From NCBI RefSeq assembly GCF_000442645.1, contig NC_021915.1, positions 2,356,001 through 2,420,000 on the forward strand: a stretch of 64,000 bases of DNA, given 5' to 3'. Each line of letters starts with the position of its first letter. The first letter of the stretch is position 1. Of this stretch, positions 7,837 through 17,905 are shown in pieces. A program made the translations under genes and the position numbers. Below the pieces are notes generated by a model. It was given only the letters and a program-made list of their open reading frames with translations, was not told where the DNA came from and did no database searches. This DNA is from Corynebacterium maris DSM 45190. GTDB lineage: Bacteria; Actinomycetota; Actinomycetes; Mycobacteriales; Mycobacteriaceae.

Positions 7837-9435
7837 ATGGCTTCGCCCGTCGATAAGCGTCTGCTGTCGCTCATCCCGCCGGTCTCCCGGCTGATCGCCC
7901 GTGCCGGGGTCACCCAGGCCGCCTCCACCGTCCTGGTGCTGGCTCGCGGCGTGTTGATCGGGTGGGTGGCGGCGCAGGCCATCATCCAGACCGCCGAGTT
8001 CGGCGCACCGCAGTGGGATGCCCTCACGTGGCCGGTCGTCGCCTTGGTCGCGGTCGTCCTGCTGCACGGCGGAGTCAGCTACGTGGCCAAGCGGCAAGGC
8101 TCCCGGTCGGTCGGCGACGTCGTGGACACGCTGCGGGTCAAAGCGCTGGACGCGCTGCGACGCCGCGACCCCCGCCAGGTGCAGGAGCAGTCCGCACACT
8201 GGCGCACGGTGCTCACCGACGGCGTCGCGGAGTTTCGCCCGTACCTCTCCGAATTTCTGCCTTCCCTGGTGGCCCTGGTGCTGGCCACCCCGGCCGCGTT
8301 GCTCGTCGTGTTCTTCCTTGATCCGCTCTCCGGGGTGCTGGCCCTGATCACGTTGCCGCTGATTCCGCTGTTCATGGTGCTGATCGGCAAGCTGACGGCC
8401 GTGCACACCGAACGTCGTCTGCGCGTGACCTCCGCACTCGGCGGGCAGTTGGCGGACCTGCTGTCCGGGGCGGTGACGCTGCGTTCGCTCGGCGCCGTCC
8501 GCCAGCCGTCTCGTCAGCTGCGCTCCACGGGCGAGGCGCATGAAAAAGCCACGATGGGGGTGCTGCGGCTGGCGTTCCTGTCTTCTTTCGCCCTGGAGTT
8601 CCTGGCGACGCTCTCCGTCGCGCTGGTGGCGGTGAACATCGGTCTGCGCCTGGTCTACGGGGAGATGGACCTGGTGGCCGGCCTGATCGTGCTCATCATC
8701 ATCCCGGAGGTCTACAACCCGGTGCGGCAGGTGGGGCAGAACTACCACGCCGCCGCGGACGGGCTCAGCGCCGCCGAGGAGATCCTCGACCTGCTCGAAT
8801 CCGACGGGGCGGCGCCCGCCGGCGGGTACCTCTCCCCCGCCGCCGACGCCACCGTCTCCGCCGCGGACCTGTCGATCGGCGGGCGCGACGGCGTCCGTCC
8901 CGCCCACCTGAACTTCACCGCCCGGCCGGGCACGGTCACCGTGCTCTACGGACCCAACGGCTCCGGCAAGTCGACCGTGTTCCTCGCCGTGCTCGGCATG
9001 CTTCCCGACGCCGCCGTCACCGGCCGGGTGACCGCCCCGCCGGCGGATAAGATCTCCTACCTGCCGGCTCGCCCGGTGCTGACTCCCGGCACGGTCGCCT
9101 CGAACACGACGCTGCTGGGCGCCGAGCCCGCGTTGGCCGCCTCCGCATCCACCGACGTCGGCCTCGACCTGCCGCCCGACCACGCGGTCTATGCCGCCGG
9201 CCGCGGGGTCTCCGCCGGCCAGGGCCAGCGCATCGGCTTGGCCCGCACTCTGGCGCGTGCCGACGGGGGCGCCCCCGTGCTGCTGCTGGATGAGCCGAGC
9301 GCCCACCTGAGCCCCGAGCTCGTGGCCGAGCTCATCGACGCCCTGCTCGCCCGCGCCGCCCGCGGAGACACCGTCATCATCGCTTCCCACGACGACCGGA
9401 TGGTCGCCATCGCCGACGAGGTGGTTCACCTGTGA
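7837..9435 (+). CDS. cydD: ABC transporter CydD (cytochrome bd assembly, thiol exporter half)
   Basis: 532 aa ABC half-transporter with a membrane domain (about 20-300) fused to an ATPase. Walker A is YGPNGSGKST, the signature is VSAGQGQRIGLAR, and Walker B is VLLLDEPSAH. CydDC exports cysteine/glutathione-type thiols in E. coli and is needed for heme d incorporation. In this mycothiol organism the exported thiol is unknown. Nine nt separate it from cydB, and its stop overlaps the cydC GTG. Confidence 0.93.
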   Translation: MASPVDKRLLSLIPPVSRLIARAGVTQAASTVLVLARGVLIGWVAAQAIIQTAEFGAPQWDALTWPVVALVAVVLLHGGVSYVAKRQGSRSVGDVVDTLRVKALDALRRRDPRQVQEQSAHWRTVLTDGVAEFRPYLSEFLPSLVALVLATPAALLVVFFLDPLSGVLALITLPLIPLFMVLIGKLTAVHTERRLRVTSALGGQLADLLSGAVTLRSLGAVRQPSRQLRSTGEAHEKATMGVLRLAFLSSFALEFLATLSVALVAVNIGLRLVYGEMDLVAGLIVLIIIPEVYNPVRQVGQNYHAAADGLSAAEEILDLLESDGAAPAGGYLSPAADATVSAADLSIGGRDGVRPAHLNFTARPGTVTVLYGPNGSGKSTVFLAVLGMLPDAAVTGRVTAPPADKISYLPARPVLTPGTVASNTTLLGAEPALAASASTDVGLDLPPDHAVYAAGRGVSAGQGQRIGLARTLARADGGAPVLLLDEPSAHLSPELVAELIDALLARAARGDTVIIASHDDRMVAIADEVVHL

Positions 9436-11084
9436 TTGCTTTTCGCTACCTGCGCGCCATGCTGCGCCTGGCCGGGGTGAAGCACCGGCAGCTGGCGCTG
9501 GCGATCGCCGCCGGCTCCGTCACACTGTTGTCCGCGCTGACGCTGACGGTGCTGTCCGGCTGGCTGATCACGCGCGCCTGGCAGATGCCGCCCGTGCTCG
9601 ACCTGGGCGTGGCGATCACCGCGGTGCGTGCCTTGGGCATTTCGCGGGCGGTGTTCCGCTACCTCGACCGCATGACCAGCCACAAGATCGCGCTGGGGGC
9701 GTTGACCCGCCTGCGCGCCCGGCTTTTCGACGCCATCGCCCTCGACTCCTCCGGCAAGGCGCATCTGCTCGGCCGCGGCGACGGCCTGCTGCGTCTGGTC
9801 TCCGACACGGAGCGGGTCACCGACCTGATCGTGCGTTCCATCGTGCCCGCCGGGGTGGCGCTGGTCCTGTCTGCGGCCTCGGTGCTCATCGCGGGCCTGC
9901 TGCACCCGGTGGCCGCCGTGATCATGGTCGCGGGCTTCCTGCTCACCGGCGTGGTCACCCCGTGGCTGGCCATCCGCGCCTCCCGCCGCGGGCGCCGCAT
10001 CGACGCCGAAGACGAACTCAACCTGCGTATCGACGAGGCGCTGTCCCACCGCGCCGAATTCGCCGCCGCCGGGCTCGGCGAGACACACGCCGCCGCCACC
10101 CGGGAAGCTTCCGCCCGCTCCTCCGCCGCCAGCGTCGCCGCCGAGCGCCCGGAAGCGGTGGGGGAAGGCGTCCAGTCCTGGGCCACCGGCCTGACCGCCG
10201 CGGCGGTGCTCGTCCTCGCGGTGCTGACCTACACCGGCGAGCCAGTGTGGCTGGGCATGCTGGTCATGCTTCCTCTCGCCGCCTTCGAGGCGCACGGCCA
10301 GCTGGCCAAGGCCGCCGTCCACGCAGACGAGGCCTCCCGCTCCGCCCGCCGCTTGGTCGATCTGGTCGGCGAGGGTTCGGAGGTTGCGTTGCCGGCCGCC
10401 GCCGACCCGCATCCGCTGGACCTGGCGGACGTCGCCCTCGAGGCTCGGGACCTGACCTGCCCCTACGGTGAGGCAACGTGGGATTTCCGGTTGGAGCCCG
10501 GCGCGCGCATGGTCGTGCGCGGGCCCTCCGGTTGCGGCAAGACCACGCTGTTGCAGACCGTCGCGGGCCTGGTGCCGGCCGCCTCCGGCGTGCTGACGCT
10601 CGGCGGCCGGGCGGTCGACTCCGTCGACGCGGACGTGTTGCGCGCCAGCGTGCGCAACCACGCCGAGGACGAGTGGGTCTTCGCCACGACCATCCGCGAG
10701 AACCTCAAGGTGGCCAACCCGCGCGCCACTGATGAGCTGCTGTGGGAGTGCCTCGAGGCCGTGGGGCTCACGGACTGGGTGGAATCCCTGGATCTGCATC
10801 TCGCCGACGGCGCCGGGTCCCTGTCCTCCGGCCAGCGTCGGCGTCTCTTGCTCGCCCGTGCCCTGTGTTCCGAGGCGCCGGTGTTGCTCATCGACGAGCC
10901 GACCGAGCACATCGACTCCGCCAGCGCCGATCGGCTGCTGCGCATGCTGCTGTCAGAGCGGCTGCCGGGTGCGCGTGCCGACCGCAGCGTCATCGTGGTC
11001 ACGCACGCCTCCGCCGAGGACGTGGACGTGGTCGTCGACGAGGTCAGCGTGGATGTGCTGCCCGCGCCCGTGACGGCGGGGTGA
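9432..11084 (+). CDS. cydC: ABC transporter CydC (cytochrome bd assembly, second half)
   Basis: 550 aa half-transporter partner of CydD. The membrane domain is followed by an ATPase with Walker A RGPSGCGKTTLL, signature SLSSGQRRRLLLAR and Walker B VLLIDEPTEHID. The GTG start overlaps the cydD TGA by 4 nt. Last gene of cydABDC, followed by a strong hairpin. In C. glutamicum the cyd operon is, as I recall, at a different locus, so this placement differs. Confidence 0.93.
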   Translation: MIAFRYLRAMLRLAGVKHRQLALAIAAGSVTLLSALTLTVLSGWLITRAWQMPPVLDLGVAITAVRALGISRAVFRYLDRMTSHKIALGALTRLRARLFDAIALDSSGKAHLLGRGDGLLRLVSDTERVTDLIVRSIVPAGVALVLSAASVLIAGLLHPVAAVIMVAGFLLTGVVTPWLAIRASRRGRRIDAEDELNLRIDEALSHRAEFAAAGLGETHAAATREASARSSAASVAAERPEAVGEGVQSWATGLTAAAVLVLAVLTYTGEPVWLGMLVMLPLAAFEAHGQLAKAAVHADEASRSARRLVDLVGEGSEVALPAAADPHPLDLADVALEARDLTCPYGEATWDFRLEPGARMVVRGPSGCGKTTLLQTVAGLVPAASGVLTLGGRAVDSVDADVLRASVRNHAEDEWVFATTIRENLKVANPRATDELLWECLEAVGLTDWVESLDLHLADGAGSLSSGQRRRLLLARALCSEAPVLLIDEPTEHIDSASADRLLRMLLSERLPGARADRSVIVVTHASAEDVDVVVDEVSVDVLPAPVTAG

Positions 11085-11100
11085 GCCCCGGCAAGAAGAA

Positions 11101-11146
11101 CCGCCGCCCCGCGCTGATCTGACAAGAGATCGGCGCGGGGCGGCGG
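11101..11146. terminator. Bidirectional hairpin between cydC and actA
   Basis: 20-bp stem with one G-T pair (CCGCCGCCCCGCGC... / ...GCGCGGGGCGGCGG) and a 6-nt GACAAG loop, lying between convergent genes. No T-tract. Confidence 0.75.
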
Positions 11147-11176
11147 CGCTCGCTTTCCCGGCGGCGGGAAAAGGCG

Positions 11177-12676
11177 TTACTTCTTCATGGTGCCGGTCTG
11201 GGCGAGGCGGGTGTGGAACTCAAACGCCGTCGCCAGGTCGTGCGGGGTGTGGCCGCCGAGTTCGTTGGCGCGCTCGACGTACTCGCGCAGCAGCGGGCGG
11301 TAGTCCGGGTGCGCCACGGAGATCATCTTCTCCGCGCGCTGACGCGGCGACAGGCCGCGCAGGTCGGCGTAGCCGTACTCGGTCACGAAGACCATCGCGT
11401 CATGCTCGGTGTGGTCGATGTGCGAGGAGAACGGGACGATGCAGGAGATCGCGCCGTCCTTGGCCACGGACGGGGTGACGAAGGAGGAGATGTAGGCGTT
11501 GCGGGTGAAGTCGCCGGAGCCGCCGATGCCGTTCATCACCTTCGTGCCGGAGACGTTGGTGGAGTTGACGTTGCCGTAGATGTCGGCCTCGATCAGGCCG
11601 TTGGAGGCGATCAGGCCGACGCGGCGGATGACCTCCGGGTGGTTGGAGATCGCCTGCGGGCGCAGGATGATGTGCTGACGGTAGAAGTCGGCCTTCTCGT
11701 TCATCTTCTCCGCGTACTCCGGCGAGAGGGAGAAGGACGTGGCGGAGGCCATGGTCATCTTGCCGGCGTCGATCAGGTCCAGCATGCCGTCCTGGATGAC
11801 CTCGGTGTAGGCGGTGATGTTCTCGAACTTCGAGTCCAGCAGGCCCGCCATCACGGCGTTCGGGACGTTACCCACGCCCGACTGCATGATGTAGTTGTCG
11901 TAGGTCAGACGGCCCGCGGCGACCTCGTCCTCCAGGAACTGCAGGAAGTTCGCGGCGATCTGCTTGGAGACGTCGTCCGGTTCCTTGAAGGAGGTGTTGC
12001 GGTCGGCGTCGTCGGTCTCGACGACGGCGACGACCTTGGACAGGTCGATGCGCTGGAAGGTCTCGCCGATGCGGTCGCCGACGTCGTTGATCTCGATCGG
12101 GGTGCGGTCCCAGAGCTGCTCCGGGGCGTAGATGTCGTGCATGCCCTCCAGGTTGAGGGACTGCCACGAGTTGACCTCGAGGATGATGCGGTCGGCGGCG
12201 TCGGCGTACTCGACGTTGTTGCCCACGGCGGACGACGGGACGAGGCTGCCGTCCTCGTTGATCTTCGTGCACTCGATGATGGCGACGTCCATGGTGCCGA
12301 AGAAGCCCTGCTGGACCTGCTGGCCCAGGTGGGACAGGTGGATGTCGGAGTAGTGGGCCTCGCCCTGGTTGAACTGGCCGCGCAGCGTGCGGTCCGAGTT
12401 GTACGGGGTGCGGAAGCCGATCGCGTTGGCTTCGGCCAGCACGCCGTCGGCGGCGTCGGCGGTGGAGGCCCCGGTGAAGACGTCGATCTTGAATTCGCCG
12501 CCGGCGCCCTGGGCCGTCTTCGCCTTGGCGGCGATGGCGGCCGGCAGGGCCTTGGGGTAACCGGCGCCCGTGAAGCCGGACATGCCGACCTTATCGCCGT
12601 GGTTGACGAACTCGGCGGCCTCATCTGCGGACATGACCTTCGCGGCCAACTCAGCATTGGCGATGCGCTCGGACAT
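11177..12676 (-). CDS. actA: Succinyl-CoA:acetate CoA-transferase / acetyl-CoA hydrolase family
   Basis: 499 aa. Typical of succinate/acetate CoA-transferases, which move CoA between succinyl-CoA and acetate in overflow and acetate metabolism. AYTEVIQDG carries a glutamate where the family's catalytic Glu is expected. A glycine-rich GIGGSGDFTRN motif lies near the CoA site. AAGGAG is 5-6 nt before the ATG, so this gene has a leader. C. glutamicum actA sits next to dusB in the same divergent arrangement. RamA-like motifs in the shared upstream region fit an acetate regulon. Confidence 0.92.
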   Translation of the reverse strand: MSERIANAELAAKVMSADEAAEFVNHGDKVGMSGFTGAGYPKALPAAIAAKAKTAQGAGGEFKIDVFTGASTADAADGVLAEANAIGFRTPYNSDRTLRGQFNQGEAHYSDIHLSHLGQQVQQGFFGTMDVAIIECTKINEDGSLVPSSAVGNNVEYADAADRIILEVNSWQSLNLEGMHDIYAPEQLWDRTPIEINDVGDRIGETFQRIDLSKVVAVVETDDADRNTSFKEPDDVSKQIAANFLQFLEDEVAAGRLTYDNYIMQSGVGNVPNAVMAGLLDSKFENITAYTEVIQDGMLDLIDAGKMTMASATSFSLSPEYAEKMNEKADFYRQHIILRPQAISNHPEVIRRVGLIASNGLIEADIYGNVNSTNVSGTKVMNGIGGSGDFTRNAYISSFVTPSVAKDGAISCIVPFSSHIDHTEHDAMVFVTEYGYADLRGLSPRQRAEKMISVAHPDYRPLLREYVERANELGGHTPHDLATAFEFHTRLAQTGTMKK

Positions 12677-12705
12677 TCGCTCTCCTTATTTTTTGATATG
12701 CACCA

Positions 12706-12863
12706 CATTAATGGGGGCAATCCCGGATAGATTACAGATAAATACTGTAACCTAAGTCCGCTAAAAGAGTCATGACGCTTGCCACCCTCCTCCCCCGCCC
12801 CCATTATGGGGAGGCGTGTTCCGTCCGGCCCATTTTGCCGGTGGCGCCTGGGGCAGCGACAAT
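12706..12863. promoter_or_regulatory. actA-dusB divergent control region with two inverted repeats
   Basis: Two palindromes stand out. TTACAG-N7-CTGTAA (12732-12750) sits in the likely actA promoter zone, where TAATCT/TTAGGT elements occur on the minus strand. CCCCAT-T-ATGGGG (12799-12811) combines two RamA-like runs. A further GGGGGC run lies near 12713. A GACAAT hexamer (12858-12863) is 6 nt before the chosen dusB start. Confidence 0.5.
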
Positions 12864-12869
12864 ATAGGG

Positions 12870-14042
12870 GTGACACAGACTTTCTCCCCCTCTGCCCGTT
12901 CCCTGTCCATCGGTTCGATGACCCTGGACTCCCCCGTCGTGCTCGCCCCCATGGCAGGCGTGACCAACGTGGCTTTCCGCACCCTGTGCCGCGAGCAGGA
13001 GCTGGAGAAGACCGGCACCGTCTCCGGGTTGTACGTCTGCGAGATGGTCACGGCGCGCGCGCTGGTGGAGCGCAACGACAAAACGCTGCACATGACGACC
13101 TTCGCCGCCGACGAGAACCCGCGGTCGCTGCAGCTGTACACGGTGGACCCGAAATACACCTACGAAGCGGCGAAGATGATCGTCGACGAGAACCTCGCCG
13201 ACCACATCGACATGAACTTCGGTTGTCCCGTGCCCAAGGTCACCCGCAAGGGCGGCGGCTCCGCCCTGCCGTACAAGCGGCGCCTCTTCGGCGACATCGT
13301 CGCCGCCGCCGTCAAGGCCACCGAGGGCACCGACATTCCGGTGACCGTGAAGTTCCGGGTGGGCATCGACGACGAACATCACACCCACCTGGATTCCGGC
13401 CGCATCGCCGCGGCGGAAGGCGCCGCCGCCGTCGCGCTGCACGCACGCACCGCAGCGCAGCGCTACTCCGGGGAAGCCGACTGGGGCGAGATCGCCCGTC
13501 TGGTCGACCACATGTCCGGCAGCGGCGTGCCCGTCCTGGGCAACGGCGACATCTTCGCCGCCGCCGACGCAGAAGAGATGATGGCCCGGACCGGGTGCGA
13601 CGGCGTGGTCGTCGGCCGCGGCTGCCTGGGCCGCCCGTGGCTGTTCGCGGAGCTTTCCGCCCAGCTGCGCGGCGAGGAGTTGCCCGCGCAGCCGACGCTC
13701 GGCGAGGTCACCCGCATCATCTACCGTCACGCGGAGCTGCTCGCCCAGCACGACGGAGAGGAGCGCGCCGCCCGCGACCTGCGCAAGCACATGGGCTGGT
13801 ATCTCCGGGGCTTTCCCGTCGGCGGCGAGCTGCGCGCCTCCCTGGCGAAGATCAGCTCGTTGACGGAGCTGCGGGAGAAGCTCGCCCCCTACGCCGATTC
13901 CACTGACCTGGCCAATGATCCCGAGGGCGCCCGGGGCCGGCAGGGGGCGCCGGCGAAGGTCGCCCTCCCCGACGGCTGGCTCGACGATCCGGAGGACGCC
14001 ACCGTGCCGGAGGGCGCGGAAATCATGCACTCCGGCGGCTAA
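12870..14042 (+). CDS. dusB: tRNA-dihydrouridine synthase
   Basis: 390 aa FMN-dependent TIM-barrel enzyme reducing uridines in tRNA D-loops. Motifs are VLAPMAGVTNVAFR near the N-terminus, MNFGCPVPKVTRKGGGSAL (substrate loop, with the catalytic Cys in GCP) and VVVGRGCLGRPW (FMN phosphate). The frame opens at 12816. I prefer GTG 12870 because it gives the family N-terminus and sits 6 nt after GACAAT. A long C-terminal part beyond about 320 aa is the usual Dus helical domain. Confidence 0.93.
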   Translation: MTQTFSPSARSLSIGSMTLDSPVVLAPMAGVTNVAFRTLCREQELEKTGTVSGLYVCEMVTARALVERNDKTLHMTTFAADENPRSLQLYTVDPKYTYEAAKMIVDENLADHIDMNFGCPVPKVTRKGGGSALPYKRRLFGDIVAAAVKATEGTDIPVTVKFRVGIDDEHHTHLDSGRIAAAEGAAAVALHARTAAQRYSGEADWGEIARLVDHMSGSGVPVLGNGDIFAAADAEEMMARTGCDGVVVGRGCLGRPWLFAELSAQLRGEELPAQPTLGEVTRIIYRHAELLAQHDGEERAARDLRKHMGWYLRGFPVGGELRASLAKISSLTELREKLAPYADSTDLANDPEGARGRQGAPAKVALPDGWLDDPEDATVPEGAEIMHSGG

Positions 14043-14099
14043 TTGTGTTCTTCCCGACATGCCCGGCGACAGGCGCCGTTCTACTTTAGGATTACCGCT

Positions 14100-14828
14100 A
14101 TGCGTACCGCCTACCGTGAAGATCTCGACGACTTCGCGCATGACCTGATCGTCATGTGCGACACGGTGCGCGCCGTCATGGACAAGGCCTCTGATGCGCT
14201 GTTGCGCGGATCGCTGCAGAGCGCCGAAGACGCTTTGTCCCACGAAGACACGCTCGCGGAGATCCGCGCCCGCAGCGAGGAACGCGCGGTCAACCTGTTG
14301 GCCCTGGAACACCCGACGCCCAGCGACCTGCGTCAGGTCATCTCCTCGATTTACATCGTCAATGACTTCAACCGCATGGGCCGGTTGGCCATGCACATCG
14401 CCAACACCGCCCGGAAACGGCACCCGGAGACCGCGATCCCGGAGGCCGTCGGCGCCTACTTCGCCGAGCTGCACCGTCTGGTCGGCGAGATGTCCGCCAA
14501 GACCCGCGGCGTGCTGGTGGAGCCGGACACCGACGTCGCCCTCGACATGGCGGAGGACGACGACGCCGTCGACGAGCTCTACCACCATCTGGTGGCGCTG
14601 GTGTCCCGGGAGGACTGGGAATACTCGAGCAAGGAGGCGGTGGACGTCGCCATGCTCGCGCGCGAATACGAACGTTACGCCGACCACTGCGTGGCGGTGG
14701 CCTCCCGGATCGTCTACCTGATCACCGGCATGAAGCCGGAGGAGTACCTCGACGAGACCCCAGCCCCGGAGCTGGACACGCCGCAACGTTTCGAGGAACT
14801 GCGGCGGCTGTACTGGACCGGGGCTTAA
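14100..14828 (+). CDS. phoU: Phosphate transport system regulatory protein PhoU
   Basis: 242 aa, two PhoU helical-bundle repeats (FAHDLIVMCDTVRAVMDKAS... and LHRLVGEMSAKTRGVL...). PhoU dampens Pst uptake and phosphate signalling. The ATG at 14100 is 7 nt after a -10 TAGGAT (14087-14092), with no Shine-Dalgarno, so it is likely leaderless. The open frame upstream to 14043 is not needed. It is separate from pstSCAB: opposite strand, with a P450 gene between. Confidence 0.93.
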   Translation: MRTAYREDLDDFAHDLIVMCDTVRAVMDKASDALLRGSLQSAEDALSHEDTLAEIRARSEERAVNLLALEHPTPSDLRQVISSIYIVNDFNRMGRLAMHIANTARKRHPETAIPEAVGAYFAELHRLVGEMSAKTRGVLVEPDTDVALDMAEDDDAVDELYHHLVALVSREDWEYSSKEAVDVAMLAREYERYADHCVAVASRIVYLITGMKPEEYLDETPAPELDTPQRFEELRRLYWTGA

Positions 14829-14850
14829 CGACGCCTTGGGCCCCGCCCCG

Positions 14851-16032
14851 TCAGCCGTCGAGCCGGACGAGAGTGACCGGCAGGCTGCTCCATCCGCCGA
14901 CCGGATGAATTTCACGCACCGCGGCGGGCTGCGCCTCTTCCCAGTCCGGGTTGCGCACCGACGCGGCCCGTAGCAGTTCGGTGAGGAAGGCCTCCAGCTC
15001 CACCATCGACAGCGCCTTACCCGGGCAATAATGCGGGCCGGCGCCCCACACGAGGTTCTTGTCCGCGTGCGCCTCCGGGTCGAATCCGTCCGGATCCTCG
15101 AACGCCTCCGGGTCGCGGTTCGCGGCGGTCCAGTGCAGTCGGATCTGGTTTCCCTCCGGGACCTCCACGCCGCCGAGCGTGACCGGGCAGGTGGTCACCC
15201 GTCGATTCGAGACGAACGGCGAATCCCGCCGCAGCACCTCGTCGACGATGGCCTCGAACTCCGCGCCGCCGACGCCGGCGCGGAGCCGCTCCTGCAGCGG
15301 CGGATTGTCCGCCAGCGCCTTCAGCAGCACCCCGATGCAGTAAGACATCGAGCTCAAATCCCCGCCGGTCCAGTTCCGCAGAATGGAGACGACCTCCTCG
15401 CGGGTGAGACGGCGACCCAAGCTGTCATCCTCGATCAGACGGGAGGTGACGTCCTCGCCCGGGTCGGCCAGTTTGGGGCCCACCGCCGCGTCAATGATCG
15501 CGTCAAACTCCGCGGCCGCGGCGGCGGTGCGCTCCAACTCACCGGAGCGGGTGGCGACGTTGTTCTCCTTGACCCACGCCACCAACCTGTCCTCGAGCTC
15601 CGGCGCCCACCCCAGCCAGTCCAGCATGGTGCGCACGGCGAAGGTGTCGCCGAGGTCGCCGACGGCGTCGACGGTCACCGTCTCGCCCGTGAGGTGCTCC
15701 GCCACCACCTCGCGGGCGACGGCGTGGAAGCCGCCGGAGAGGTTCTGGACCACCGACGCGTCGAGGTAGGTGTCCAACAGGGCCCGGAATCGCCGGTGTT
15801 CTTCGCCGTCCAGACCGTTGGGGATCTGCAGGAAGCGGGACACCGACGAGCTGAAGGTCTCCGCGTCCTCCGCCACGCGCCGGGTCTCCTCGTGGCCGAC
15901 GACGATCACCTCCCCGCCGGGGCCGTGGACGACGGGGCAGCCGCGGGCGTGGAGCCCGTCACCGTAGGCGACGGGCTGCGTGGCGGTGGGGTCGGCGGCG
16001 GGCAAAGATGCTGCTGATTGGGGTTCGTTCAC
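14851..16032 (-). CDS. Cytochrome P450
   Basis: 393 aa soluble bacterial P450. The heme-thiolate loop is WGAGPHYCPGKAL with C336. Trp replaces the usual Phe at the loop start. The K-helix ExxR is EVLRR. The I-helix reads GGDLSS where AGxDT is usual, so Thr is replaced by Ser. The GTG start has AGGAG upstream. It lies between phoU and pstB, where C. glutamicum has none as I recall. Redox partners and substrate are not identifiable here. Confidence 0.92.
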   Translation of the reverse strand: MNEPQSAASLPAADPTATQPVAYGDGLHARGCPVVHGPGGEVIVVGHEETRRVAEDAETFSSSVSRFLQIPNGLDGEEHRRFRALLDTYLDASVVQNLSGGFHAVAREVVAEHLTGETVTVDAVGDLGDTFAVRTMLDWLGWAPELEDRLVAWVKENNVATRSGELERTAAAAAEFDAIIDAAVGPKLADPGEDVTSRLIEDDSLGRRLTREEVVSILRNWTGGDLSSMSYCIGVLLKALADNPPLQERLRAGVGGAEFEAIVDEVLRRDSPFVSNRRVTTCPVTLGGVEVPEGNQIRLHWTAANRDPEAFEDPDGFDPEAHADKNLVWGAGPHYCPGKALSMVELEAFLTELLRAASVRNPDWEEAQPAAVREIHPVGGWSSLPVTLVRLDG

Positions 16033-16101
16033 GGCGTCTCCTGGTTGGGAACATTAAAGCCAATATTAACGGTTTTAATTTCCCCCCGCCGGAAAGCACG
16101 T

Positions 16102-16131
16102 CGCCCCGCACCTGCGATCAGGTGCGGGGCG
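16102..16131 (-). terminator. pst operon terminator
   Basis: Perfect 13-bp stem CGCCCCGCACCTG / CAGGTGCGGGGCG with CGAT loop, 20 bp after the pstB stop. It separates pst from the P450 gene on the same strand. The AT-rich stretch 16046-16080 upstream of the P450 likely holds the P450 promoter. Confidence 0.8.
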
Positions 16132-16151
16132 GACGTCGAGTCGGCGAGCGT

Positions 16152-16925
<774 letters not shown>

Positions 16926-16971
16926 CAATGTCTCCTGATGCAAATGAGTGGTTGGTGTGCGGTTCGGTGGG

Positions 16972-17886
16972 TTACTTCTTGACCGAGTACTTGGCGGCGA
17001 TCCAGCGGGCGGCGATGTTGAGCAGCGCGATGATGAGCACCAGGGTCAGGGCCGCGCCCCACAGCTTGTCCAGGGTCGCCGGGGCGGTGCCGGACTTGTA
17101 CATGTCCAGCATCATCAGCGGCAGCGAAGACTGCGGGCCGTCGAAGAGGTTCCAGTTGATGGCGTTGGTGGAGCCCACCAGAACCAGCACTGGGGCCGAT
17201 TCGCCCATGACACGCGCGATGGCGAGCATGATGCCGGTGACGATGCCGGAGAGGGCCGTCGGCAGGACGATCTTGTAGATCGTCTTCCACTTCGGCACGC
17301 CGAGGGCGTAGGAGGCTTCGCGCAGATCCATCGGCACGACGCGCAGCATTTCTTCGGTGTTGCGCACCACCAGCGGGATCATCAGCAGAATCAGTGACAG
17401 GGCGACGGCGAAACCGGACCGGTTGAAGCCGAAGGAGGTGATCCAGAACGCGTAGACGAACAGTGCGGCGACGATGGACGGGACGCCGGAAAGGATGTCC
17501 ACCATGAAGGTGGTGATCTTGCCCAGACGGGATCCGTAGGAGTATTCCACCAGGTAGATCGCCGTGAAGACGCCGATCGGGATCGACACCAGGGAGGCGA
17601 TCAGGGTCTGCACGACGGTGCCGATGATGGCGTGCAGGGCGCCGCCGCCCGGCAGGGACAGCAGCGTCGTGGACTGGTCGGTCGTCCACCACTCGGCGGT
17701 GAGGATCGGGCTGAGGCCGCGGGAAATCACGGTCCAGAGCACCCAGACCAGCGGGATCAGCGCGATGAGCATCGTGGCCCACACCAGGACGGAGGCCACG
17801 TTGTTGGTGAACTTACGCCGCGGGGAGATATCGATGAAGATGTCGGATCCGGCGGTCTTCGAGGAGTCGGATACAGCGGTAGTCAT
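16972..17886 (-). CDS. pstA: Phosphate ABC transporter permease PstA
   Basis: 304 aa inner-membrane permease with about six hydrophobic segments and a binding-protein-dependent transport loop (EASYALGVPKWKTIYKIVLP). AGGAAAA precedes the ATG. It is 19 nt after pstC. Confidence 0.96.
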   Translation of the reverse strand: MTTAVSDSSKTAGSDIFIDISPRRKFTNNVASVLVWATMLIALIPLVWVLWTVISRGLSPILTAEWWTTDQSTTLLSLPGGGALHAIIGTVVQTLIASLVSIPIGVFTAIYLVEYSYGSRLGKITTFMVDILSGVPSIVAALFVYAFWITSFGFNRSGFAVALSLILLMIPLVVRNTEEMLRVVPMDLREASYALGVPKWKTIYKIVLPTALSGIVTGIMLAIARVMGESAPVLVLVGSTNAINWNLFDGPQSSLPLMMLDMYKSGTAPATLDKLWGAALTLVLIIALLNIAARWIAAKYSVKK

Positions 17887-17905
17887 GATGTTTTCCTCGC
17901 CTTCC

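Noticed and set aside
7036..9429. 797-codon open frame on the minus strand opposite cydB/cydD
   Set aside because: Its protein is Gly/Arg/Asp/His-rich shadow sequence antisense to clear ABC and oxidase genes. It is an artefact of GC-rich codon usage.
12804..14915. 703-codon minus-strand frame opposite dusB and phoU
   Set aside because: No recognisable family, and it fully overlaps well-supported genes. Shadow ORF.
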